Notes: generated by a model not told the origin, from the sequence alone. Numbered from the stretch's first letter, positions 13,701 through 28,010 are shown. The stretch is DNA of 64,000 bases from Paragonimus skrjabini miyazakii (GCA_014338405.1 JTDE01000919.1:109231-173230), one strand, 5' to 3'. Translations and numbers: made by a program.

Positions 13701-16700
13701 TACATGACAATTTCGTTGCTGAACAACTCAACGTGAAGAAACATTCTAGAATAAAAAACTGGTTTTTTCTAACATTGCTGAAAAATAAAAAGTGATCACT
13801 TAGTAAACTAGATTTCACTAGTTTTGCAACGGTTGGTTTGCAAACTTTCTTGTTTGGCTTAAGACGAAAATGATGAGAATTCATACGATCAGTTGACTTA
13901 CTGGGATAGGTCAACACGGTTCTACATTCTCTTACGCTTGGAAATGGTGGTGAGCTGCTAAATAAGTTTTTTCTTAACTCCAATATGACCCAACATTGAA
14001 GTAACTGTTTTATTTAGTCTAGTGACAGATCATTTGCACCTAACGATTTTATATGTCTTTATGCCTAATCTAGGATTCACTTTATGACGTTCTAAAACCC
14101 GTCTATGATTGTGTGATAAGGTCAGTGCCAAGCAACAAAATTTCTGCTGTACATGTCGTAGATTGATTATGTTGGCATCTGTGAACTACGCCGCCGCAGC
14201 CGATATTCTAGGGTTTCCAGGGCAAGTGTACACATAAATGCCACCCAGGTAATGATTGCTTGCATACTTTTACAGCGGATGTCTACTGTACATATGATGT
14301 GTTCGTCTTACGATGTGTACGGGTTAGTATGATGGCAAGAATATAACACACCATTGTTCACTGTGGAGGACTTCCGAATTGTTATAGCAAAGCGGCTACA
14401 AACAATGTAAGCTGAATGTAACCCCAGCTACTCAGTCAGGTCTGTGTCTGGGTCTGTCAGTGATTGGTTCACCGGGTGTGGTCACGTGAACAAACTGGCG
14501 TTGGTGGGACAATTACATTCGAACATCCTTCAGTCTGGAATGTGACAAAGTCTTTCGGATGGCCCAAAAGATCACAAACTAGATCAAACGAAAAGCGCAG
14601 GTATGTTTGGATCTACTTTAGGTGGCTTAAACTAAAAGCATAATGATATTGTAATAAGTGTAGTCAGTTGAATAGTGAAAGCCCGTAAGTGGAAGAATGC
14701 AATAATACAAATATACTGGAAGAATTATGTACATAATAGGGCGATGAAACCGAATGATGAACAAGAGGCAAATAAGAACTGCTTAGTTTCAACAGTAATC
14801 GTTCAGGCGCGATTTCAGTTTGATGGTCAATCCGTCGGAATACGTCTTCGTATCCTGAATATATGTAACTAAAGTGATGCCGAAACTGTCACAGTTCATG
14901 CCAATGGTATTTTCTTGTCTGAGAGAATCTATCGCCACCAAACGTCATCACGGTTTTGAATCGAAATCAAAACAGTAACTTCACTTATCGGGCTTATTCA
15001 CAAATAGATAATACAGGTATTTATAACGATCGAAATGATGATATATTCCTGGTCTAACCGCCTTTCTATCATCGCGCACATTTCATAACCCTTTCGATCT
15101 CCTCTGCGTCCGGACTGAATCCAGAGCATTAGACAATATTCCTCTCGCTTCACCAATTCACATGAACTGGGTTGCCTTTCGAAATGTATTCAATATAAGC
15201 GTATCTCGATCTCTTCTTCTGCTGCGCAGTTTTAACTGTGTATTTGTCCGTGTGTACACAGTTAGAAGTCAGGTTGACCAGTAGACAATGAACGTAGAAC
15301 GCCTGTTACGTTGTGTATCCCTTTACGGGTTTAATCGTCACAAAGATCTTGCACTAAGTTGAAACTTACTTCATTGTGGATGTTACTTGTGTCCTGCCGT
15401 ATTAAGTGCGAGTTATTTATTGATTTTTTAGTGAGACAATGTCCTCTACTTTTTCTTTCGACTAGTCATGAAGAGGGCTTTTATTGCGATGCCAAAACTT
15501 CTATTTACCTACAAAATTTCGAACTTTGAGTAAACGAATTGTGGCCTATTCTCCACCCACAAAAATTTGTATATGCTCTATTTTGCACAGTGCGCATTTG
15601 GTTTAGTAAGTGCGATCTCCAAATTCGCGATCTGCAGCTCTTCCTGTTCGAGACAAGTGCAGATATGGCCCGCGAAAACCAGCTATCCTCTGGGTCAAAC
15701 TGGACGCGATAATCAAACCATACGTCGATGTCAGCTGGTACCACTGGTCTTCTCTTCCGTCCACCCCTACCAAGTCGTCTTGGGGAACAGCTTAAGAACT
15801 GTGTCTACCGATACAGTCTGTAGTAATTAAAGTCTGCAGTGCCCTACAATTATAAACAATGTGTTCCAGCACGGCAACAACGTTGTATAAGAAGTTTCCC
15901 GCTCAGAAACGGGATGCATGTGTGACGACAGTTAATTAATGTACACCACAGTTTCTGTCTAAATAATCATCCCGAGATCCCAGTTTTGGATTTTGATTGT
16001 TATCGTTTGTAGACGGTTTTATTCTGTCCACATCGGCTTTTTATTACAGCGAGCAAAAGCTAGCGGCCTCTAGTTATAATCTGTTTCCTTAAATAAGTGT
16101 ATATTAAAACGCTGGGTCCCAAACACTGCAGGATACACTTCATTCTACAGTTGCTTGTCAGGTTTGTTCGGTGGACGAATGGTTTCGACAGTGGTGATCA
16201 AACGGTTTACCTCTTTTAAACGGCACAGTTCCTATATCAGTTAGACTGCCGTTACCTCTGACTACGTTTCAATGGGAGCGCTGGTGATCAGTTTTTTTGT
16301 TTCTACGAATGCCAGTTGTATCTCCCCTCAGCACGCTTCCCTTAATAATCTGGCGAGTCAGATGCATGATGACGGTGAAGTTAGTAGAAGACTATTTGAA
16401 TAATTCACCAACCCATTCAGATGCTTGATTTTTTTTCGCGATCTTCGTCACCCTTAATTCTACTATTGTTCTAACTTGCCATCAGAACAGAACATAATTA
16501 CATAAATCGTCGAAGCCAAAACTAAAACAAAAGTCCTAGTTCACGCATCAATTTCATCGCGTTTTGCAAACACAAACGTAGAATACAAAACAGCAAAATC
16601 CTGCTGGCTGTTCTAAAGCATGCAGTCAACGCTTATGAAATAGATGTTTTCAATCAATAGTATGGGTGTATCTGTAAGCAGAGATCAAACTGAGTACCAA

Positions 16701-18110
16701 ACATAGTCAATTACATTCAATTTCCATTCAGTTTGGTCTGACAATACATCCACTGTAGTAAATAAATAAGCAAGGCCACATTTCGGTCAAATATCTCGTG
16801 TTTAGTTTTGGTATCATTTTAGCCCTGGTTTCACAATCAGCGGTTCAGAACCAAGTTGATGTCATCTGAAATGTTTAAATTTACAGTGAGTTAACAGTGT
16901 CGGTTCTTCTATAGGACTATTTACACCAGAGACTAAGAGGTTGCCTCTCTCTCCTCTAGTCTCCCTATGATCGCCAAGATTGCTTGAACCAGTGAAACGG
17001 CTGATAAGTTATCTAAAATCACTGGCAAAGAATCGGTTCTCGGTATCTGGCCCAACGTTGAACTAATAACTGTAGCATGCTTTCTGGGGCATACAAATAT
17101 AATTATTGCAATTGTGCTAGATAAATAGTACACCTTTCAAAACGCTAATTACGAGGATGAGCGTTCACTGACTTCACTTAGACTATTGGGCGTTGACATC
17201 AGGACAAATGTTCCTTCACAGGACATACTTGTGAACCGCGCTAAAGTTATTTTCTTGCGAGTATTCCAAGACATCCTATAACTTTTTTCTTTTTGCTACA
17301 TCAAAAAGTTCTCTACGGAATAGTGTATCATGCTTCTGAATTTCATTTCTGTCAGTCCAAAAAATGCGAACTCCTTGAAAGTATACATACTTTGATGTTG
17401 CACTTTATCAACACAAATGTTCACAGCAGGTCATGTTTCTATAGTATTATAATTCGGCACCACCCGAAGATAAAACGCTATCTGGTTGCCTGTTATCCGC
17501 TCAGTATAGTCTGGTTAATTTTGATTTCACACACCTTGTCAACTAACATTGTGAATGCTAAGGGGGCTATGGTTTCTACACGAGCCTCATGCATTTGTTC
17601 AGAAGGTCGAAGTAACTCACAGTTTTTCATTCTTGAACTCCACTCTAACGTTTAACTTGTCACTAAGACGTGATTTTTGTTGAAGGTAAGACTAGTATAC
17701 GACTGTCAAAGCAGTTATTGCTTAGTCTCCCCTATAATCCCTGCCTGTTGCTTTCTGTAAAGGCTTCTGAATCATCGATTTAATTAACCAACCAAATATA
17801 ACTAAAAATGAAGAAGTGTAATACAATCGAGTGACTTTATGGCATCCATAGAACATTGCATCACCTGCCACTTTTGAATTGTTTACCCTTGAAGACTTTC
17901 AGTCATTTTGGATTAGGACTTCAAATGTGTTACATCATTTACGTCACACATTCCACTGTCTATGCCGTCTGCTTGTCTGACAGAAGTTGATCGACGATAA
18001 GTCAGACTGCCAACTCGATGACATTTAACCAGACAGGGGTTTCAGTGTTGTATATGAGATAGGTGTGTATCCTCACAAGCTGCATTCAGATAAGATGCAT
18101 GGTGGCCAAG

Positions 18111-18135
18111 GTATGCTTTATTCCGGACGCTCAAT
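18111..18135 (+). repeat. Short dispersed repeat, copy 1
   Basis: GTATGCTTTATTCCGGACGC followed by TCAAT recurs at 29091-29115 with two mismatches over 25 bases, both transitions. The flanks show no obvious extended similarity. It is likely a fragment of a dispersed repeat. Confidence 0.5.
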
Positions 18136-20756
18136 AGCGTTTTTACACTGTATACGAAATATACCTGCTTGTTGGCAGCACAATTTCAGGTTAGAGTTTT
18201 GAAGACTGTAGTTGTCCAACCTACTATTCAACTGGTTCAACATATCTCCAAGAAAGCGCTTCACGGTATACTGTTTAGGCAGCTTAAATCAACCGAAAAC
18301 AAGTAATCAGAAAATTCCGTTAGAGGTACTTTGATGAGATAATGTATTTGGGTTGGTGTTAGACGATGCAACAAAAAATCCGGCTGACAGTGTAATAGTT
18401 TCAGAAAGAGAGTGTCCAGAAACTTAACAGTTACAATATTACAGATGCGGAAAGGTTAAGGGGGATTTTGAAGGCAAACGGATGATAGAACAGCAGTCTG
18501 AAATCTGTTCGTTAAAAAGGGTACCTTACAGAGGTACAATATAACAAAGAAGTAAAACAGAAACAGCGCGTCGACACACGGCAGACGTTAAGTAACTGGG
18601 TACGAACACAAACCAGTAAACATTGCTTACGTTTTTCGAGTCGAATAAATCATAGTACTGTACCAAGTGAAGGCTCAGCCTGTTATTCTCCATGTGTGCA
18701 GTTGAAATCATCAGCTAATGAATGTTTCAGTATGCTTTGGTAGGATGTAGTCGTTCGATTGCAGTTTAAGTAGATCAGTTACCGTTCTGTATTCAGTGGG
18801 TTATTACTGTGAAGGCCACTGGGGCTGGTCACGAAGTAACTTTTGTTCAGTTTGGTGGAAAGATAGTTATCACGACTCAGTCATACTAGAATAATGATAT
18901 CAGACCTCTCATCCCCTCCATCAAATTGATGTTTAAGATTGTGTTAATGGAAACAGTAAACATTATGACAGAAACAAACGTGTGCAGTCTTATGGCATAA
19001 ATTTAAGCATACTGAAGCTCGTATTATCGGTTCATACCTCAAATCTGGACGGGTATCACGAATGCACTACAATGTAACCTAGACCATAACGTGATTACGA
19101 TAACTCATTGTGTATGATCCTGATAAAACTTCAGAGCGTTATAAATCCTAATATTTGAAATGTCTAGTTGCATCTCGGTGAAAAACTCGGTAACGTTTGA
19201 CTTCTGCTCTGACCAAATATTGGACGATATCAGTAGATAAATAAATCTGGCTGAGTTGGAAGTAGCACAATTACGGCAAGTGAGCCCGGCTCAGTCAAGA
19301 AATGGAGCGCACGGAAAATAAACTTTCTGTGATTCACAATCAGGCTAAGTACACATTTGTATGAGTTTGTCAGGTGTCTTAATTAGCACATTGGTGTAGC
19401 AAAGGATAAAAAGCATTAGAGTCACCCTGGTTTGTTCATCACCATCGGCCGCAAAAATCGTAGAAAAACCATGAAATCTAAGCGATAGTTTCAGCCCTGG
19501 TATGAATATTTGATTCAAAGGGAGTGCACTCCCACGATTAAGCACGTTTTGAGTGTATATCACGGTGAAGTTAATGGAACTGCAATAACTTCTGTGATTT
19601 TTGGCTTACGGCATTTTACCCATTTAGATTATGCCCCACGAACTCGAAACACCGGCTTAGATGAATCAGATACGTTGATTTGCCTAAAAGCACAGTAACT
19701 GCAGCCGACCAAGCACTCAATGATCATTTACAGTTAGCAAAAATGGATCGTGCTCCAAAAATTGTTGTTCGACTTATCAGACTTGTTCTACGTGATTAAA
19801 CAAAATAGCACACAGGAAATGAGGTAGTAGAAGTGAGCAAAATACAATTTCCAGTTCGATACGCGATTATCATGATGAGCTGTGAAATAGGATATGGTAG
19901 TCACCTCGTTGTTTATTCATCAAGTCTCTGGATAAATAATCACTGTTAAACAGAAACAAAATGTGAACAGAAATTTTGTCCACGGTTTGCAGTTTACTTA
20001 TCTTTGTGGTTACTGGTATGTACTCACGAAGAAACTGTTCCGGAGAGCCAACGTAATTGAATGTGTTAAATATAACCTGTTTATTTATCTTCTATAGTGT
20101 CCTCCAAACAGATTTTCCAAGCCTTGTCTTACAGACACAGGACTAGGCTTTTTATTTGTCTAGAAAGTACAAATTCATTAAAGCTTTTGCATTATTCCGT
20201 CCAGGTTGTCTTAAGGTACATCTCCAATCTTATCCTGCCAGATTCGAGAAGGGAAATCAACGCCTCCAGATTAATTTTAAAAATGACATATAAATTAATA
20301 AATTCAGTCCAGTGAGAATCAAAATCTAAGAGATTTTTACAAAACTGAATCAAGAACTGCGCGAGTTCAGGTCGCAGTAAAACAACTTACCACTTTTATA
20401 TGCACTCAAATTGAAAAGAGTTTTGGAGACCTACTTCGTAGGTGCTTGGAAGTAACTCGACCAGATTCGAATAACGACCTTCACGTTGGGAAATCCAGCC
20501 CTTGAGCAACAGTCCAACGGCCCTTCTGACAGTTATAATCAGTAGACGATTAATACCAATAAACCTCGGTTGGATTGAGTATTGGTTAAAGGTTCAATAA
20601 AGACCGCGTCCTACTGTCACATGATCTGAATACTAACACACTCTAATGTTAATAAACAGTACATACTCAGAGGTATATTCTCATTGTGGATTTCTTTACA
20701 AGGTGATTCCGATTTGTAATTGGTTTAAGATGTAAAACCTCCCAACCTGCGGATTG

Positions 20757-20800
20757 ATGGTGTAGCTCAGCGAGTGAATAACTTGCCGGGTTCATGCATG
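20757..20800 (+). repeat. tRNA-like fragment
   Basis: GTAGCTCAGCGAGTGAATAA resembles a tRNA D-arm with A-box (TAGCTCAGCGAG at 20763). No B-box is seen at tRNA spacing. A second tRNA-like sequence lies about 590 bp downstream. Confidence 0.35.
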
Positions 20801-21341
20801 CTTTTTCCGTCACTGTTTCGGACCTGGAAAAGCTCAGATATTTCATACTTGGGTCTCTGGCAAATTATGAAATACGCCACACTGTGCGTAGGTGAAAATA
20901 TTTTAGTACAGCGATCGGCAAGTGACATTGTGCACATTCTTGTTATCAGGATTTAGATCAGTTCTGATCCCAGCCGTTACTAAATTTTTGAAGGTCAAGC
21001 TTAACTAAATCCGAGTCAACTTTCACTCCATTCATGCGAGCACAAGAAAAAAATGGAATACAGCTGCCAGATTGCATGCAATCTGCCGGTTGAACTAAAA
21101 TGCTGCACAGGATGATCAGACCATTCACACGTGGAACTCTCAAAATTCCATTTATTTTGCCAAACTTCTGTCGAGTATTAAATGATTGCCTATCCAACGA
21201 TTTGTCTGATAGATTCTAGAGCGGCTTTCCAGAAAGTTTGTCTGAGTAGTCCACTATCAAAACGACTAAATGATTCCTATGAGTTATGCGTAAAACTGTC
21301 GGAATTTGCTTCAAAACGCCGACTGAACCAGTTCTCAGGGT

Positions 21342-21424
21342 TATTTCGTAGCTCAGCTGGTTGAGCACATGTTGCGTAAAGAATAATTAATTCTGTCATT
21401 GGTTCCAATCCAGTTAAAGTCTGA
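21342..21424 (+). pseudogene. tRNA pseudogene or SINE head
   Basis: TAGCTCAGCTGG at 21349-21360 is a perfect A-box, and GCTC/GAGC pair as a D-stem. GGTTCCAATCC at 21401-21411 is a good B-box, with a T-stem ATTGG/CCAGT containing one wobble pair. Between them AGAA/TTCT closes a seven-base loop whose middle would read ATT. However, about twelve bases separate the D-stem from that hairpin instead of one, and the acceptor stem pairs poorly. It is not a functional tRNA by inspection. Confidence 0.5.
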
Positions 21425-22040
21425 TATTTTTGCAAATTGTTTACTCCGGATTCAAGATATCTGATGAACTGTATACAAATTAACATGTTTCATAGCAGCT
21501 TTCATGAAGTTCAACACTGACCAGTACAGAAAATTACATAACTTCAGCTTTTTCTCAGAACAACTTGGTTTGCGCCAAACACCATGATATCTTCATGGCT
21601 AGATCTAAGTATGGAACGTTTTTATCGGTGGCAAGATTTATACTGTTCCTCCGATAGAACACGTTCACACATAGTGTTGCGCATTCACTTAATGCCGGCC
21701 TGTTTATCGAAGTTGCCAGTTATCCAATTTGAATGCTATGTAACGCTTTCAAACTGTTCACCAATAAAAACAGGCCAAACATTGCCAGCATAAACTGCAG
21801 TTAGAAAGGGATGATGCCTACCCAAACAAACAGACGTGAACAACTTAGACACCGAGAGACGACACTCTCATAGAAATTATAACTTTCGAGCAGGCAAAAA
21901 ACACTACTTACATGCAAGTAATTGTATCCAGTTTATCTGGAGGGAATAATAATAACTGATGAGTACAGTGAACTGCAACTGCCTTATTACGCAAATATCT
22001 TATTTTGTTGTGCATATGAGATTTCACCTCTGAATTTCAG

Positions 22041-22467
22041 CTCTGAAACGATCTACTCCTCCAGTGTTTCCGGTCTGTTAGATATCGTCGAATTGGATCC
22101 GGAGGAAGAGATTGATGAAGGTGAGAATAAAGTAGATGAAGCGGAAGAGGAGGAGGAGGAGGAAGAAGAAGAGGGGGATGAGGGAGAGGTCGAAGATAGG
22201 GTTCAAGCCACCGAGGACAGGTTATTTCCCGCACGAAGCACAAATCTGTTGATGCATGAATATGAGTCTCGTGTATCGGCCTACGAACCATACCGTTACG
22301 GTCACCCTGTGTGCGCCTGTCAGGAAGCGATTAATGAACAATATGATCGTTCAACGTGGTCAAGATTACTCAATCCCAACACAGTCTGCATTGAGCACAC
22401 AGATTCCAACCTGATTTCGGAGAGTAGTTCAAATGAGAAGTCGGCTCTAGAAAATTTGCTTTTCACC
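22041..22467 (+). CDS. PDZRN-like exon: acidic linker between PDZ1 and PDZ2
   Basis: The acceptor is GAATTTCAG|C and the donor ACC|GTAAGT. The exon takes one base to complete the codon split at 8556, giving Ser, and ends in phase 0. It encodes 142 residues. A strongly acidic run, roughly residues 20-52 of the exon (22102-22197), contains ten consecutive Glu encoded by mixed GAG and GAA codons. The rest is a Ser/Glu/Tyr-rich low-complexity linker (MHEYESRVSAYEPYRYG and a Cys-containing HPVCACQEA). Vertebrate PDZRN linkers also have an acidic HEYYDPNDY-like stretch before PDZ2. The match here is by position and composition, not by detailed similarity. The evidence that it belongs to this gene is the phase match on both sides and the + strand coding frame. 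Confidence 0.8.
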
Positions 22468-23656
22468 GTAAGTTCCGGTAACTTTACCTCATTCCAGTTT
22501 TGAATGATGTCAAGATATAGAAATTTACCCATGAACCACTTTAATTTGCTCGTTTTTACAAACTTTTGTTCGAAACTTAGAAAACCACACAAACCAGCCT
22601 CTAGCTTTACGTTTATGAACGTAATCAGTTCTTATGCAGTTTAGTTTCACAATAAGGTAAACGATATCGCTTCTCAAAGAGGACACACCGGGACGCCTAT
22701 ATTGACGACGTCTGTAACTGGTGGTGTTGAAAATAGTTCAATTGTTATAATGCTGAAAATGTACCCTACAAACGTGATGAGTGATGACACACTCCGAAAA
22801 CGAAGGACTCACCCAAAACGTTTTCAAGGTACATATGCAAGTCATCACGAGCTCAACAACGGTAACAAGCTATGACCATAATTTAGTTCACCGACTAGTA
22901 AGCTAGCGAGTGGACTCCCTGTTAGAAAACCATCATCTCCAGTGTTCCCTATTTGATTCAACAAGAAAACAGTATTAGCTGTGAATATGTCCCTTTTGTA
23001 CTAAAGGTTGACTTGTGCTTCTGAGTATTTGTACCTCATGCACTATGACAAAGTACATAGCATGCCCGGTAGCAACAACATACTACAAATAAAAGGTCCC
23101 ATAGTGCTATCCATTTTCATGCTGAGAAGACAGAAGTACTTTCAAACTAATGCAAGCGGATGATCATCATCCTTTTGGGGTCACCATATATTTGTTACGC
23201 ACAATTCATATAAAGCGACACAAAGAATTTCACAAAAAATGAAGTCCTTGCAACAATTTGAAGGAGGAAAAGATAAACAGACAAGCGCCACAAAGATTAC
23301 AAGTCGACAATAAGTAACCTATTTAAGTCACAACATACCGTGCGACCTCTATGTTATACCACGCTATAATTTTCGTGTTTGGCTGCTTTTATAAGTCATC
23401 GATTACATTATTGACACTGCGTATGGTGTCTGATTATCGTCGAAAAAGTACACCTACAATCGCTTAAAATGTGTGAAAATTCAGTTCAACTTGAAAGAAA
23501 GCATGAATCAGAATGACAGTATGCTGTCAAACATGGTGACAGTAATCTTGCTAATTTCGTGTTAGTTGTCCATCTTGTGTGTATTTGCTTACTGCAATTA
23601 ATATCGTGAAATATTTTATTACTGATGAGTGGTTGGGGATTTTGAATTTTCATTTG

Positions 23657-24215
23657 AACTGAACATCACCCAAAATCGATCGCAGCTGTCGCATTCCTAT
23701 AGAAATTTCAGTCGGCCCATTTCGGAAAGAAACACTAAACTCGAGTTTCGCTCTCTTTTGAGCTCGTCAATAGTGCATATCCTCGCAACTGCCAGGACTA
23801 GAACTCCGGCCACGCTGTTCATGAGGCAACGTGTTGACCACTGCGCCATTGACCTCACATTAGGCAGGCCAAATCTTCATATGTGAACGCTCAACCACTT
23901 TGACTTGTGAGTAATGCTCTAATTGCCCGATCTTCTAGATATAAGACACGGTAACTATCCTGGTAACTTCAATCGATGGCCCCTTGATTAGGACTTTTCC
24001 CCAAGTTGAAATCACAAAAATCATTAACTTGTTGAGCGATATTCGGATTACTGGTAAGTAGTAGGGGATCTTTGTTTTTCATATAAATTGAAAATCACTC
24101 ACTACTGCTCAAAACTTTGACGAAAGCTAAACTCGAGTCTAAAGATTCTCTTCGAAAGGAGCCGACTACAAAGTATATGGCAATGCGACAGCTGCAATCG
24201 TTTGTAGGTTTTGTT
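23657..24215 (-). repeat. Inverted-end SINE-like element, copy A
   Basis: The left end (GAACATCACCCAAAATCGAT, then CGCAGCTGTCGCATTC) is repeated inverted and decayed at 24181-24215 (AATGCGACAGCTGCAATCG...). Inside, on the - strand, a tRNA-like promoter has its A-box (TGGCGCAGTGG) at 23848-23838 and its B-box (GGAGTTCTAGTCC) at 23807-23795, at tRNA spacing. The body is alignable by eye with the copy at 28178-28569. No coding capacity was seen. Confidence 0.65.
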
Positions 24216-25629
24216 TAAGTTATATAAAGGTATGTTGTTAAAATCATCCCGCGTATTAAGTTAAACCGGTTGACTTCTGTTCCACTCGCCTCACATATAA
24301 CTTTCTGTTGTTATTTCGTAGCGTGTGATAGTCAGCCGAAGCATTCCAAGACAAGTTTTGCCTGCGTACAGAAAATTCAAACAGAATTTAATACAATGTA
24401 CTGGAAGGTTTCCGCACTATACAACAAAAATTCAACCGAGTGAACATCGTCTGTCACACTGGCAACTTTTGTATGCTGCCAGGCTGTAAACTCTTACTTG
24501 TAATGAGCTGAGTCAGCCGCAGTAGAAGAAGGCAATCAGCCTTTCAAACAATAAGCATCAGACTTGAAAACGTAATCAGTTTCAACTTGACTGACTTGTA
24601 ATACTTGAATGGTAACAGGATGGTTGTTACATCACTAATCGGTTATTTCCGACAACTTGTGATTTACCTATAACCGAACTTGTTCAAACGCTTACACTAT
24701 CTGCGTTTAGTACATTTTCTCTGTAACGTGAACAGCTTTGGTGATCAACATTTCCGTTTTGTGTAAACGCATAGCGAAGTTTAATATTCGTTTCATATAA
24801 GATTCGGACTTAAAGACTGCCGTATGTTTGCCTAAATTACTGTTCTTTTGAAATGCTTGGATGTGTTTGCCGTAACTTCAAACAGAATTGTCAGAAGAAT
24901 AATCAATAAAAATTTCTTCAAGCACCCATCTTCAGATCTATAATGGGCTTTCATCCCAACTGTGCTCGAACGTCTTTCACTTTGCAGCTTTCACGGATTT
25001 ACATTATGAGGGTCAAGCAACCTAGCAAGAAACACAATGATACCACCCGTATTTATTTCCTGTTGATACATAACTGACGGGCATCTTACTGCGGCTAAGA
25101 AACTGGCAGCTCAGTGTGCAAACACTCCAACTGCTAACTGATCCGATCCCTAAATGTACGCGTTCAGTGGGCCCCAGTATCCATAATCAAAGTTGTGACT
25201 TACCAATTTATTTGCAGATGAGACCTTCCACAGTACGGTTTTCAGAAAATAAGTACCCTATTTCAGTTTCAATCTACAACGTAACATAAAATTAAGATGG
25301 GGAACATCCTGGCTTTGGATCTTTTGTGTGTGAGATTGCAGCGTCGTGTATGACCTAAACAAAACCACATGGAAAAGCTGATATGCCGATACCTTCGATT
25401 ACGCAGTAGGAGATCGCTCACCTTAAACCCATGGTTTTGAGGAAGGCTTGAGTAAGGATGAACGATCATGTAGCATTCCAACCGCATACAAGCTCAATTA
25501 ACCCGTATGTCTGCATCACCATTCGTCTGATATGCAATCAATGGCACTTCCTTTAACGGTACAACCAATTGTGCCCGATACACATTCGAACATTTCTGCC
25601 AACTTTTCCATGTTCAAGGTTGATCTGTC

Positions 25630-25644
25630 TATATATATATATAT
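25630..25644. repeat. AT dinucleotide microsatellite
   Basis: A short alternating TA run inside the second large intron. Confidence 0.85.
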
Positions 25645-27859
25645 TCTATTACCGCTTAAAGTTTTCAAAGGTTCCACGAGTTTTTGTCGAATACCCATTA
25701 GAGTATTGTCGAATGGCCGGTGAACTATCTCTCATCTTCACCTTTTTCTCTCATTTGTTTTTGTTGGTCCCAGACCGTATTATTGATACACAATCCTAGT
25801 GTTTCCGGAATCCGTTGGAAATCTGCAAGTTTTTCCGATCCGCTTTCCTTGACTGTTTGGGGTGCCGTTCAAATGCCTTTCAGAGTAGGCATCTTGAACA
25901 GCTGATGAACTGTGATCAAACGCAACCCATGTATACAATACAGTACATAGGTAATAATATGTGGCAACAGGTGTGAAATTCAAGTCTTGTGAGTCTTTCA
26001 TAGAAGAATCTTAACCGAAAAGGACTGTCCAGAAACGGAAGCTGCAATTAACTTTGAGTATCGATTAAGTGAAAACAATATTATAATCCGATCCTTGACC
26101 ACTGGTTAATCTGGCCAAGACTATCTAGAACCAAACAAGTAAATTAAACAGCGTGACAAAAAATCCATCAACAAGCTTAACGCAGTTTACAGTGTCATCA
26201 GTTCCAGTCTTCGTGATTATAATGACCACTGACTGTATGATTTGTTCACAACTTCATGTGACCCAATTCATCTGCTCTACGTAATCAAGTACAACCCCAT
26301 TGATTCACTTGAGGAATCAGGGTATTATTACGAATTTTAGGCAGTTAAGCTGCAGGGCGGTAGGTAGGCGTCCATTTGATTTCTCGGATATCAAGAGTGA
26401 TGCAGATATCCACTACCCGTAATCTACTGTAAATAACGGTTATGAATTGGTGAGAACTATGGGTACAGAATCTATTGAATACGTAGTTGAGAGGGATGAT
26501 GTAGAAATCATTTTGAGCTACCGTCAACAAGTTAGATTGTTTACAGGACACTAATCAGAGCTTTGTGCTTCTTGTCAGCAAATGCCGTTAGAAATGTGCG
26601 AAGTAATTATCTACTCAAAATGGATGGACGATCTTCCTCTGATTTTATAAAATTCATACATTGAACCGGTGAACTGTAATATGTGTGAAGTAGGTTGCTT
26701 TCTGAAACAAACAAACAAGTGTAATTATCTATAATGTATATCAAGTCAGTCCTTTACTCCTTTATGGCATCTCACTTACATCTAGTTAACGTGATCATCC
26801 GTTTAGCATACCCTAAATGGACAGGACGAACATATTTAGGGCTACAAACGTATTATATTTCAATTTTACGTGAACATATTAAAACGCTATGTGCTGGATT
26901 TTTGATAAGGTACCTTATGGTATTTTAAACTCCCATATCCGCCATCATCTACAACTCAAATCGTATGCACATATGAAGTAAGTGTCAAATCTGAACAATC
27001 CTACCAGTTTTCATATTCTAATGGTTTTATTCAAACTTCTGAAAGGAACTACTTGTTTCAAATCTTGCAGTTGTCTGGATGAATTTCTCTCAAGTTAGCA
27101 AGAGATCTTCAGTTCTCAGGCTTTCAGCTAATGATCTTGTCCTTATCCATCTTCGATCAAAAAATTTTATCGTTTGTGTCGTACTTTGCCTTATGACTTC
27201 AACGATCTTTCCACTAAAGCTCATTCTCATAAAATGAAGCAAAGTTGGCTTTCGCTCATGAAGACAATATTTAAAGTACAATAAACTCCAAGAGCGTAAA
27301 ACCAACAACAACGCAAGTCAACAAAAAAATGTATTCGTGTTTTTGTTAACTCTAGTCTTTAGGGATTAGCCGTTCGTAACGGGATTTACGCCAAACTAAA
27401 TCAGAATAGTACCTTGCAGATGAAAGTATTCCAAGTATATTGTACCATAAAGTTCAGCAAGACAACCCTAGCGTACGTGGCAGCAGTCAATTCTGTTTGA
27501 TAAGGATATCTAGCTATTAATAAGATGAGTGAATTATTCCAAGTGTTTAATCACAAGCAATTTCCAAATAGTCCTTGATCTACTGTCTAAAGACCTTGAT
27601 TCATTCGAAGTTTTCTCAAACAGTGAGTGCCTGAGGGAACCGATGAGAATCAAGTGGTTATTAGAAAACGATGGTAATAAACCAACGTTTTCCAATAATT
27701 TATCAACATAACATTATAATTATGAAGCTAGAAAAAGCGTACTGGTTAAAATCGTAATTAAACAGATTACCACTGATCAACGAGAAGACAGTTGATTTTA
27801 GCCAAATGGATATTTGTGCGGTTTTGGCAGTCAGTAGTGGGCAAATTAAAAATCATTCA

Positions 27860-28010
27860 TAGTTGAGTAAAGCTTACGCGTTCATATGGCATTTTCACAA
27901 CAGTCTTTTCAGAAGCAGTCGTTAGACTCTAGTTTTGCTCCTGTTAGATTTTATTAATAGTGCACATTCCTTGTCATGGTGCGGATTCGGAACCTCGCCC
28001 ACACTCCCAT
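27860..28010 (-). repeat. Decayed SINE-like fragment
   Basis: The segment containing GACTCTAGTTTTGCTC, AATAGTGCACATTCC and TCGCCCACACTCCCATAGG matches the middle of the copy at 23657-24215 in the same order. It lies just before another copy of the family at 28178. The ends were not found. Confidence 0.45.

Larger units (their letters stand above)
8557..22040 (+). other. Intron of the PDZRN-like gene, 13.5 kb
   Basis: The intron starts GTAAGC and ends TTTCAG. It has no open frame with recognisable homology. It holds an AT microsatellite near 10762, several tRNA-like SINE fragments (9505, 9795, 20757, 21342) and a GC-richer patch at 10828-11130. The splice phases on either side match exactly, so an additional exon inside is not required, though one with symmetric phase 2 could be missed. 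Confidence 0.75.

Noticed and set aside
22037..22291. - strand Pro/Leu-rich frame opposite the acidic exon
   Set aside because: It is the mirror of the GAG/GAA tract. The + strand frame has matched splice phases.
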